Positions 52,622 to 60,734 of a stretch of DNA of 64,000 nucleotides are shown here, one piece after another. A program made the position numbers and the translations under genes. Numbering within the stretch: position 1 is the stretch's first letter; each line of letters starts with the position of its first letter. This stretch comes from an uncultured Duncaniella sp. (GTDB lineage Bacteria; Bacteroidota; Bacteroidia; Bacteroidales; Muribaculaceae), in NCBI GenBank assembly GCA_910584825.1, contig CAJUCI010000001.1, positions 124,001 to 188,000 of the forward strand. The letters are read 5' to 3'. The notes beneath the pieces are model-generated. The model made no database searches and was not told where the DNA came from. It saw nothing but the letters and a program-made list of their open reading frames with translations.

Positions 52622-53860
52622 ATGTTTAAATACATAAAACCATTCATTTTAACTTTTATTGCAATCATAGTTATTGCTCTTTCTTTTTGTGTTATAGCGT
52701 ATAGATTACCATCTAATAATAACAATGCAAAAGAATCATTAGAAATAATAGCAAATGAAGGATTATACCCTAAAATTGGGGGCATATATGCTTTAAAACA
52801 AGATAATTTTACTGATGGTTTAATGTATAATATTGCTATATCCGGGGATAGTCTTAGTTCTTTGGATGGGGCTATGCTTAATCCCGTATCTTATATTGAT
52901 GACACTGAATACTCATACTGTGATGCAGCAATTCATAGACTAGACAATATGTCCAATATTTCAACATGGAATTATGGAAGATACTGGCACGGATATTTGT
53001 TCCCTTTAAAATCTTTAAATTTATCATTCTCACTACATGGAATCAGAATTATTAACACAATTTTATTGTGGGGACTATTTCTAACTTGCTGTATTTTACT
53101 ATATAAAATAGGGGGGGCAAAACTCTCAATATGTTTCTTTGTGTCAATATTATCCGTAGGATTCATAATCGTTCCTTCGTGTTTACAATTCTGTAGTTGT
53201 TTTTATATTACTTTTACAGCGATGATTTGCATTTTATGCATACCGTCTATTTCATCAAATAATCTAACAGGCAGTTTATTCTTCTTCATTATCGGTTGTG
53301 CTACATGCTATTTTGATCTTCTTTCCACTCCAGCACTAACTTTAGGATTTCCACTAGTAACAGCCTCTATGTTGGATGGTAATAATACAAGATTTAATAA
53401 AATTATAGCCAAATGTGTCGCATGGAGCATAGGATACATATCTTTATGGGCCACCAAATGGATATTAGCAACTTATATTACTGATTATGACTTTATATCA
53501 GACGCATTTTTAGCGGTAGAAAACAGATCGTTATATTCAATAGTTTCATCTGAAAATGCATTTATGTTTAACGCCACCATAGCTTTCATCTTTATTATAA
53601 TGTCTATATTTGCAATTCTATCTTCTTATTATATAGGACTATTAAGACATCATAAACCAGGTCCTAAGTATCTATTATTCATATCATTTATACCCATACT
53701 TGGTTATCTTATAATGCTAAACCACACTATAATTCATTTATGGTTTGCATACCGAAGCATATCAATATCAATTTTTTGCAGTCTCCTTTTTATATTTGAC
53801 GATAAATTATATTCTAAAATGATGAAATCAAAAAACGAAATATTGATTAATCGGCGATAA
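52622..53860 (+). CDS. AT-rich multi-span membrane protein, unknown
   Basis: I do not recognise this 412-residue protein. It has a helix at residues 7-28, a soluble segment of about 110 residues with several aromatic and Asp residues, then eight to ten helices to the C-terminus. The layout, including a first periplasmic loop with an acidic DD pair (SYIDDTEY), is like GT-C glycosyltransferases or Bacteroidetes O-antigen-type membrane enzymes, but no family motif settles it. The ATG at 52622 is used; a TTG just before adds only one residue. Base composition is far more AT-rich than the neighbours, so it is probably acquired. Confidence 0.7.
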   Translation: MFKYIKPFILTFIAIIVIALSFCVIAYRLPSNNNNAKESLEIIANEGLYPKIGGIYALKQDNFTDGLMYNIAISGDSLSSLDGAMLNPVSYIDDTEYSYCDAAIHRLDNMSNISTWNYGRYWHGYLFPLKSLNLSFSLHGIRIINTILLWGLFLTCCILLYKIGGAKLSICFFVSILSVGFIIVPSCLQFCSCFYITFTAMICILCIPSISSNNLTGSLFFFIIGCATCYFDLLSTPALTLGFPLVTASMLDGNNTRFNKIIAKCVAWSIGYISLWATKWILATYITDYDFISDAFLAVENRSLYSIVSSENAFMFNATIAFIFIIMSIFAILSSYYIGLLRHHKPGPKYLLFISFIPILGYLIMLNHTIIHLWFAYRSISISIFCSLLFIFDDKLYSKMMKSKNEILINRR

Positions 53861-53921
53861 TAGGCACCAAACCTCTTTTCGTTTCAATAAATTCATCATT
53901 TTGACGTTAAAATATAGGATT

Positions 53922-54497
53922 ATGGAAATAGTATTTGCCACAAACAATCAACATAAACTGTCAGAGCTGCGTCGCATAGTCGGCGAGAGATATAATATAC
54001 TCTCGCTCGCTGACATAAATTGCCATGAGGATATCCCGGAGACGTCTGATACCCTTACGGGCAATGCATTGCAGAAGGCCCGCTACATCAAGGAGCATTA
54101 CGGATATGACTGCTTTGCTGACGATACAGGTCTGATGGTCGATGCGCTGGATGGTGCGCCGGGTGTGTACTCTGCCCGATATGCTGGGCCGGGACATGAC
54201 AGCGTGGCAAACATGAGGCTTCTGCTCGAGAATATGGACGGAAAGGAGAATCGCTCGGCCCGCTTCGTGACAGTCATCGCCCTGATACTTAACGGTGAGG
54301 AACGCACCTTTGAGGGATGCGTCGAGGGGGAGATTCTTACCGCACCCGAGGGGGACGGTGGATTTGGCTACGACCCGATTTTCCGGCCGGACGGTCAACC
54401 CCAATCCTTCGCCTTGATGAGCGCGGATGCTAAAAACGCCATCAGCCACCGCGGACGGGCGACTGCCAAACTGCTGAATTATCTTGACCAACTCTGA
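53922..54497 (+). CDS. rdgB: Non-canonical purine NTP pyrophosphatase (RdgB/HAM1)
   Basis: The 191-residue enzyme hydrolyses dITP, XTP and similar damaged nucleotides, keeping them out of DNA and RNA. The motifs are FATNNQHKLSELRRI (4-18), CFADDTGLMVDALDG (about 65-79), GGFGYDPIF (about 145) and ISHRGRA (about 180). The ATG at 53922 is used because the family starts with this EIVFATNN segment; a further seven codons upstream are not conserved. It ends 17 bases before the porZ start. Confidence 0.96.
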   Translation: MEIVFATNNQHKLSELRRIVGERYNILSLADINCHEDIPETSDTLTGNALQKARYIKEHYGYDCFADDTGLMVDALDGAPGVYSARYAGPGHDSVANMRLLLENMDGKENRSARFVTVIALILNGEERTFEGCVEGEILTAPEGDGGFGYDPIFRPDGQPQSFALMSADAKNAISHRGRATAKLLNYLDQL

Positions 54498-54514
54498 AAA
54501 CACCTTACATTCTG

Positions 54515-56989
54515 ATGACACATCGACTGACACTACTCATAATATCACTGATTGCCTGTCTCACCTCTCAGGCCCAACTCGCCACGGGCAGCTGGAAACA
54601 ATTTCCCGTGTTCGGTGAATTCACCGACCTTGTAGACACCGATGACAAGGTGTGGTACGTAACCGGCGGTTGCCTCTACAGCTACGACAAGTCTGCCGAC
54701 GAGACACGGTTCTATGAGGGCGGCAAGGAGCTGTCAGGCTTCACTGTCAAATTCATGCGTCACCATCCCGGCAAGGACATCGTAGCCGTGGCTTTTACCG
54801 ACGGCAATATGGACCTGATAATGCCCGACGGCTCAAAGGTCAATCTTCCCGAAATCAAGGATGCAATCGTCAACGTTGACAAGACAATCAACGACATCGT
54901 ATTCTACGATGACGAGATGTATGTTGCCACCGGATTCGGGCTTGTAATCTACGACCTTAACCGTCAGGAAGTCAAGGAGTCGGGTATATACCACACTCCT
55001 ATAAACAGTGTGATAGTGACGCCGAAATTTATCGTCATAGCCCCGTCCAATCACAACAACTGGGTTTATGATTTGCTATGTATCAAGCGAGGCACCCCCA
55101 TCAACAACTTCGACAAATTCAAGATGATGGGGCAATATTACAATGTGATTCAGCACGCCGAGCCGTTAAACGAGGAGCGCACCCAATTTGCCGCAGTGCG
55201 TTACAACCGCCTCGGCTCCATCCAGATAAACGATGACGGCACTTTCAAACAGCTTGACGCACTCAAACTGTCCGGGGCTAATGTCTTGGCATCACATCTA
55301 AGCCGTTCAGCCGACGGGACTGTGCGATTCATTGATGAGAACGGCGTAATCGGCCATTATGTGAACTACAGCACTCTTGCCGCCGACATCGCACTGCCTG
55401 AAGAGTTTAAGGGCAATATGATGTCAGCCGCCAAGGACCTGTCATCCGTTTGGCTTGCCGATGCCGAGGGTCTCGGCAACTATCGGGTATCCGACAACGG
55501 CGGCATGACCGTACTCCGTGACAAGTCCGTGCCCTCCGGCTCAATCACATTCAACGAGGTGTGCAATATATTCCCGTCAAATACACCGGGTGATTTTTAT
55601 ATTGCTAACATGGGTATGACGAGACTTAATCCTGTAGGTTCTGGAGACCGCTTTGACATACGATTATGTCTAAATAAAATTGAAAACGGCATCATCACAA
55701 ATATTAATCCCAATGATGTAACAGCGTATACATCTCAAACTATTGCCCAACAAAAGACAAAAGGTAAATACATATTTTCTCCTACTCAAATCGCTGAAGA
55801 CCCAGATAGGCCCAACCGACTATACATTGGAACTGGAGCTGAAGGAGTCTACGTTGTTGAAAACAACCAAGAAATTGCGAAATTCGATGGAAACAATTCG
55901 CCCATGAACAAAATGGTCAACTACATGTGGGCCGCCACGGGAGTTTCTATCGATCCTGAGGGAAATCTTTGGCTTGGTATAAGAGGTTATGCTAATGAAA
56001 ATACCATTATCATGCTACCTGCTGAAAAAAGGCGAGTTGAGGACCCGAAAACTATATCATCAAGTGATTGGATAATTGTTGAATACAATCATTTTATGAA
56101 GGACAAAGACATGCATTTTTTGTTCAGTTCCTTCTCCGATATGATGTTTGGTATAGACGGCAATCCAGATCAAGGTTTTATTGCAATAAACCAGAAAGGG
56201 ACGCGCAGCAACATATCTGATGATGTAATCCAGATATGGTCAAGCCCTATAGACCAAGACAATAAATATTTCCCATCTTGCCAATTCACCTGCCTGGCCG
56301 AGGATCAGCGCGGGCATGTGTGGATGGGTACGACTTCGGGCGTGATTTCAATTACAAATCCGGCCAAGGCGTGCGATGCCGACTTCCGCATCAACCGCAT
56401 AAAGGTGCCACGCAACGACGGCTCGGGACTTGCCGACTACCTGCTTGAGAGCGACAAGATTGTAGCCATCGCCGTCGACAATTCCAACCGCAAATGGCTC
56501 GGCACCGAAGCCTCCGGCCTATTCCTCGTCAGCGAGAACGGCGACGAGATAATCTCGCATTTCACCACCGACAACTCCCCTCTCCCCTCAAATACCATCA
56601 CCGCCCTCTACGCCGACCCGACGAGCAGCTCGATATTCATCGGCACGCTTGCCGGACTCTATGAATACTCCTCGACATCAGGCCCGGCCAAGGCCGACTA
56701 CTCCGAGGCATACGCCTATCCCAACCCCGTCACCCCCGACTACAGCGGATGGATAACCATTGCCGGACTCATGAACAGCTCGCTGGTCAAGATTGTAGAC
56801 TCGTCGATGAACCTCGTCTACCAGACCACCTCCGAGGGGGGCACAGCCATGTGGGACGGCTGCGACATCTCCGGCTCGCGCGTGCGCAGCGGCGTCTACT
56901 ATGTGCTCGCCTCAACGCAATCCGACAGCTCGGCCATCTCCTCCTCATCCACCGGCGACGTCGTGGCAAAGATACTCATAGTCAACTAA
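54515..56989 (+). CDS. porZ: PorZ-like type IX secretion beta-propeller protein
   Basis: The 824-residue protein has a signal peptide ending SQAQ (residue 21), then beta-propeller repeats of the two-component-regulator-propeller type (WGLATGSW-like blades, for example WYVTGGCLYSYDKS and MYVATGFGLVIYD). It ends in a type IX sorting-like domain (YAYPNPVTPDY, about 730, to VAKILIVN). In Porphyromonas gingivalis PorZ is part of the surface attachment complex that transfers T9SS cargo to A-LPS. Bases 55590-56285 are markedly more AT-rich than both ends of the gene, with sharp borders; the frame stays open. Confidence 0.85.
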   Translation: MTHRLTLLIISLIACLTSQAQLATGSWKQFPVFGEFTDLVDTDDKVWYVTGGCLYSYDKSADETRFYEGGKELSGFTVKFMRHHPGKDIVAVAFTDGNMDLIMPDGSKVNLPEIKDAIVNVDKTINDIVFYDDEMYVATGFGLVIYDLNRQEVKESGIYHTPINSVIVTPKFIVIAPSNHNNWVYDLLCIKRGTPINNFDKFKMMGQYYNVIQHAEPLNEERTQFAAVRYNRLGSIQINDDGTFKQLDALKLSGANVLASHLSRSADGTVRFIDENGVIGHYVNYSTLAADIALPEEFKGNMMSAAKDLSSVWLADAEGLGNYRVSDNGGMTVLRDKSVPSGSITFNEVCNIFPSNTPGDFYIANMGMTRLNPVGSGDRFDIRLCLNKIENGIITNINPNDVTAYTSQTIAQQKTKGKYIFSPTQIAEDPDRPNRLYIGTGAEGVYVVENNQEIAKFDGNNSPMNKMVNYMWAATGVSIDPEGNLWLGIRGYANENTIIMLPAEKRRVEDPKTISSSDWIIVEYNHFMKDKDMHFLFSSFSDMMFGIDGNPDQGFIAINQKGTRSNISDDVIQIWSSPIDQDNKYFPSCQFTCLAEDQRGHVWMGTTSGVISITNPAKACDADFRINRIKVPRNDGSGLADYLLESDKIVAIAVDNSNRKWLGTEASGLFLVSENGDEIISHFTTDNSPLPSNTITALYADPTSSSIFIGTLAGLYEYSSTSGPAKADYSEAYAYPNPVTPDYSGWITIAGLMNSSLVKIVDSSMNLVYQTTSEGGTAMWDGCDISGSRVRSGVYYVLASTQSDSSAISSSSTGDVVAKILIVN

Positions 56990-57032
56990 AAGTCTACAAT
57001 CGACGTTATAAAGACAATCTCCAAGCATTCTT

Positions 57033-57557
57033 ATGGAAAAATTTCGATATACTGACGACACTGACCGCGCATACGGTGCGGCCGGCATGGCTATCGGACT
57101 TGTTGTCTACGATGGCGATGACATACTCTACTCCATAGACCTCGATGCCGAGCCGGGCAATCTCATGGCACTCTCGCCCGACTTCTTCTTCGCCGGCAAT
57201 CCCGGCGTCTCGGCCAAGGCGGCATGGACCCAGATGGTCAAGAACTTCAATCTCGGCGTGGCCATGCTTATATCCAACGTCATGTGCCGCCACATGGTGA
57301 ACGGAGGCAAAGAGGTGCCGTCTGACATCGCCCGGATCCTCAAGGAGCTCGCCCACGACGAAGGGGCCGGGGCATGCGCCCTCGAAAACGACGAGGTAGA
57401 CCGCCTCTTCGACAAGAGCTACAACTACCTGTGGCGCGTATTCTCCCACCGCGGAGTCCAGGCCGTGGCCCACGACTTCGCCTCGACGCTCGCATCGCGC
57501 CGCGCCCTCTCGCGCCTCGAAATCCTCGAGCAGCTCCACGCCCTCAGTATGCTTTAA
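57033..57557 (+). CDS. Conserved hypothetical protein, 174 residues
   Basis: I do not recognise a domain. The protein is soluble and acidic, with a beta-rich N-terminal half (GLVVYDGDDILYSIDLDA) and an alpha-helical C-terminal half (SRLEILEQLHALSML). A patch with Cys-Arg-His (MCRHMVN, about 88-94) has no clear metal motif. It starts 44 bases after porZ and could share its transcript. Confidence 0.7.
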   Translation: MEKFRYTDDTDRAYGAAGMAIGLVVYDGDDILYSIDLDAEPGNLMALSPDFFFAGNPGVSAKAAWTQMVKNFNLGVAMLISNVMCRHMVNGGKEVPSDIARILKELAHDEGAGACALENDEVDRLFDKSYNYLWRVFSHRGVQAVAHDFASTLASRRALSRLEILEQLHALSML

Positions 57558-57591
57558 TCCATATCGCACAACATTTTTCACTGACCATACG

Positions 57592-57633
57592 AACGGACAT
57601 GAGCCTCACACCATCAGCAGGCTCATGTCCGTT
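57592..57633 (+). terminator. Strong hairpin after the 174-residue gene
   Basis: A perfect 15-base stem (AACGGACATGAGCCT, 57592-57606, with 57619-57633) and 12-base loop. There is no T-run after it, so it may pause or protect the transcript rather than end it. Confidence 0.6.
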
Positions 57634-57716
57634 ACTGTACGTATCAGCCACCGGCCCTCGACCTGATTTTTTGCGTTTTTATATTCCCCGACAGCTGATT
57701 TTTGACGGATTTATAG

Positions 57717-57724
57717 TAATTTTG
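57717..57724 (+). promoter_or_regulatory. Candidate -7 box for the antiporter gene
   Basis: TAATTTTG fits the consensus 41 bases before the ATG. The nearest TTTG is only 12 bases upstream, too close for the usual layout. Confidence 0.45.
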
Positions 57725-57765
57725 CAGAGCTATGTCACTTTAGGCCGACATCACAACTCTTCAGC

Positions 57766-59904
57766 ATGATACCCGTGTTTGCCATACTTGCGCGCACACC
57801 GCTCATCACCGAGCCGGTCCCCATCTTCCTATCGGTGATGGCGATAATCCTTGTGACCCCCCTCCTGCTCAACCGTCTGAAGATACCCCACGTCATCGGC
57901 CTCATCCTCGCCGGTCTCGCCGTAGGCCCCCACGGCTTCGGCATACTCGACAAGGACATGAGCTTCGAGGTGTTCGGACAGGTAGGCCTGCTCTACCTCA
58001 TGTTTCTCGCCGGCATCGAGATTGACATGTACCACCTCAAGAAAAACCTCCCCAAGGGTCTGGTGTTCGGAGCGTTCACCTTCCTGATACCCCTTGTGTT
58101 AGGTGCGGTGGTCGCCATTACAGTCCTTGACATGAACCTGCCCGAGGCCACCCTGCTCGCCTCGATGTTTGCCGCCCACACCCTGCTGGCCTACCCCATC
58201 GTCGCCCGTTTCGGCATCACGCGCTCGCCCGCCGTAATCATAGCCATCGCCGGCACCATCGTCACCGTCCTCGGCTCACTTATCGTACTTGCCGGAGTGC
58301 TCGGCGTGGTGCGCGAAGGCTCCATGATGTCGCTCCTGCGTGTGCTCGGCTATCTCGTGCTCTACAGTGCCGGCATCTACTATATCTACCCTCGCCTGTC
58401 GAGCTACTTCTTCAAGAAATATCACGACGGCATCCAGCAGTTCATCTACGTGATGGTCATGGTGTTTCTCGCCGCCGCCCTCGCCTCGTGGATTGGACTC
58501 GAAGCCGTGTTCGGAGCCTTCTACGCCGGCCTCATCCTCAACCGCTTCATCCCCGGACGCTCCACACTCATGGGCCGTCTCGAATTCGTCGGCAACGCCA
58601 TCTTCATCCCCTACTTCCTCATCGGCGTGGGCATGCTCATTGACATCCACGTGTTCACCCGTGGCTGGGACACCATCTACATCGCCGCCGTCATGTCGGC
58701 CGTAGCCATGTTCACCAAATGGCTTGCCGCCCTGCTCACGCAGAAAGTCTTCGGCCTCACCACCGTCGACCGCACCATAATGTATCAGCTCTCCAACGCC
58801 CACACCGCCGTGGCCCTCGCCGTCGTGACCATCGGCTACAGCATGGGGCTCTTCGGCGTGGAGATACTCAACGGCACCGTGGTGATGATACTCGTCACAT
58901 GCTCCGTATCATCAATGGGCACGGCGCGCGCCGCCGCCAAGCTCAAGATGCAGCTCCTTGAGCAGGCCGACGAGGAGCTTACCCGCGACGAGTCCGACAC
59001 CCGTCCGCGCACACTCATAGCCGTCTCAAGCCCGCAGACGGCACCCGGCATCGTCGACCTCGCCCTGTCCATGCGCTTCCCCGACTCCTCCGTGCCCGGC
59101 GACTTCTACGCCCTGCACGTGCGCAACGATAATTCCGCCTCGGCCCGCGCCGTGAGCCGCAGCTCGCTCGACATCGCCGAACGCGCCGCCTCGTCGGTCG
59201 AAGTCTCGCTCACCCCCCTCGAGCGTTACGACCTCAACTTCATCACCGGCGTGCTCAACACTATGGCCGAGCGTGACATCACCGAAGTCATCATCGGCCT
59301 CCACCGCCGCAACAACCTAATCGACTCATTCCTCGGCGACAAGATAGAGCGACTGCTCCAGACCACCAACCGCATGGTGGTCATCACCCGCACCTACATC
59401 CCGCTCCAGACCGTGACTCGCATCGTCGTGGCCGCCCCCAAGAACGCACAGTTCGAGACAGGCTTCCGCCGCTGGGTCCAGGCGATGGGCAACCTCTGCC
59501 GCCACATAGGCTGCGAGATAGAATTCTGGTGCGAACAGGCCACACTCCCGGCCATACGGGCTGTGCTCTCCCAGGCCAAGATAGACATACCCATGTCGTT
59601 TGCCACCGTCGAGAGCTATGACGACTTCGTAGTGATGTCGCGCGACATCTCCGACGACGACCTGCTCGTCATCGTCAGCTCGCGCCGAGCCTCAGTATCG
59701 TTTGACAGCGACATGGAAGCCATGCCCGAATTCCTGCACAAATACTTCTCCGGCACCAACCTCGTCGTGCTCTACCCGAGCCAGTTCGGCACCGAGCAGC
59801 CCATGACTATGGCCGAGACCATGGCCACCGACATGGCCGTACAGCCTTCCACCATCTACCTCTGGGGCATGAACCTCCTGCGCCGCCTCCGCTCACGCCG
59901 CTAA
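57766..59904 (+). CDS. CPA2-family cation:proton antiporter with C-terminal universal-stress-like domains
   Basis: The 712-residue protein has about twelve to thirteen membrane helices (residues 20-395) of the Na+/H+ or K+/H+ exchanger family: IPHVIGLILAGLAVGPHGFG, the LLYLMFLAGIEID helix and the LYSAGIYYIYPRL region. The C-terminal 300 residues contain two soluble alpha/beta domains (about 420-560 and 565-690) that resemble universal-stress-protein repeats (TLIAVSSPQTAPGIVDLAL, ITRIVVAAPKN-type strands). It would help pH or ion homeostasis. The SanA-like gene starts 12 bases after its stop. Confidence 0.92.
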   Translation: MIPVFAILARTPLITEPVPIFLSVMAIILVTPLLLNRLKIPHVIGLILAGLAVGPHGFGILDKDMSFEVFGQVGLLYLMFLAGIEIDMYHLKKNLPKGLVFGAFTFLIPLVLGAVVAITVLDMNLPEATLLASMFAAHTLLAYPIVARFGITRSPAVIIAIAGTIVTVLGSLIVLAGVLGVVREGSMMSLLRVLGYLVLYSAGIYYIYPRLSSYFFKKYHDGIQQFIYVMVMVFLAAALASWIGLEAVFGAFYAGLILNRFIPGRSTLMGRLEFVGNAIFIPYFLIGVGMLIDIHVFTRGWDTIYIAAVMSAVAMFTKWLAALLTQKVFGLTTVDRTIMYQLSNAHTAVALAVVTIGYSMGLFGVEILNGTVVMILVTCSVSSMGTARAAAKLKMQLLEQADEELTRDESDTRPRTLIAVSSPQTAPGIVDLALSMRFPDSSVPGDFYALHVRNDNSASARAVSRSSLDIAERAASSVEVSLTPLERYDLNFITGVLNTMAERDITEVIIGLHRRNNLIDSFLGDKIERLLQTTNRMVVITRTYIPLQTVTRIVVAAPKNAQFETGFRRWVQAMGNLCRHIGCEIEFWCEQATLPAIRAVLSQAKIDIPMSFATVESYDDFVVMSRDISDDDLLVIVSSRRASVSFDSDMEAMPEFLHKYFSGTNLVVLYPSQFGTEQPMTMAETMATDMAVQPSTIYLWGMNLLRRLRSRR

Positions 59905-59916
59905 CAGCCCTCCATT

Positions 59917-60597
59917 ATGACACGGTCTAAGCGAACCACCCTTACAAAACGCATTCTGCTGAGCCTCGGCGCATTCCTGATGCTTGTAGTTGCATTCACC
60001 GTCTACGCCAACATCACAGTGCAGCGCGCCGCCGCCTCACGCATATACACCGACACCTCGACAATCCCTGCCAACCGCGTGGCATTGCTGTTAGGGACCA
60101 ATCCCCTCAACCGCCACGGAGGTCCCAACTCCTACTTCACACTCCGCATACACACAGCCGCCGAGCTATATCATGCCGGCAAGGTTGACTACATAATAGC
60201 CAGTGGCGACAACCACACCCACGCCTATGACGAGCCGACCGCCATGCGCGACTCACTGATGGCTCATGGCGTGCCCGAGAGCCGCATAGTCCTCGACTTT
60301 GCCGGATTCCGCACACTCGACTCCGTGGTGCGCGCCAAGGAAGTGTTCGGATGCGACTCGCTCACAATCATCTCGCAGGCCGACCACAATGCACGCGCCC
60401 TCTATCTTGCCAAGGCCAACGGCATCGAAGCCGTGGCAATCTCAGCCCCCTTGCGGGCCGGACGGAGTGTGCGCTTACGCCTGACCATACGCGAATGGCT
60501 CGCCCGCGACAAAATGATGCTCGACATCCTTACGGGCAAACGCCCCCACTTCCTCGGCGAGAGAATCGATATTCCGAATGCGATATTGACATATTGA
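59917..60597 (+). CDS. SanA/YdcF-family (DUF218) membrane-anchored protein
   Basis: The 226-residue protein has one N-terminal helix (about 12-34) and a DUF218 domain: VALLLGTNPLNRHGGPN (about 48-65), TLRIHTAAELYHAGKVDYII, SGDNHTHAYDEPTAMRD and IVLDFAGFRTLDSVVRA. E. coli SanA affects envelope permeability and YdcF/ElyC act on polyprenyl carriers or the envelope, so a similar role is likely. It is probably cotranscribed with the antiporter gene. Confidence 0.92.
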   Translation: MTRSKRTTLTKRILLSLGAFLMLVVAFTVYANITVQRAAASRIYTDTSTIPANRVALLLGTNPLNRHGGPNSYFTLRIHTAAELYHAGKVDYIIASGDNHTHAYDEPTAMRDSLMAHGVPESRIVLDFAGFRTLDSVVRAKEVFGCDSLTIISQADHNARALYLAKANGIEAVAISAPLRAGRSVRLRLTIREWLARDKMMLDILTGKRPHFLGERIDIPNAILTY

Positions 60598-60605
60598 CAC
60601 TCCTG

Positions 60606-60640
60606 ACGGCCCGACTTTTGCAAGTCGGGCCGTTTTGTGA
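60606..60640 (+). terminator. Intrinsic terminator after the SanA-like gene
   Basis: A 12-base stem (ACGGCCCGACTT with AAGTCGGGCCGT) and 4-base loop, followed by TTTTG. It is a textbook Rho-independent terminator. Confidence 0.92.
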
Positions 60641-60649
60641 TTTTTTAAT

Positions 60650-60680
60650 TTTGTTTTTTGAGTCAAAAGGCTTACCTTTG
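60650..60680 (+). promoter_or_regulatory. Canonical Bacteroides promoter for pgcA
   Basis: TTTG (60650-60653), 19 bases, TACCTTTG (60673-60680). The leader to the ATG at 60735 is about 48 bases. Confidence 0.85.
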
Positions 60681-60734
60681 CTTTTCAACGAATGTAATTC
60701 TAATTATCTAACCACATAAATACCTTATAACGAT

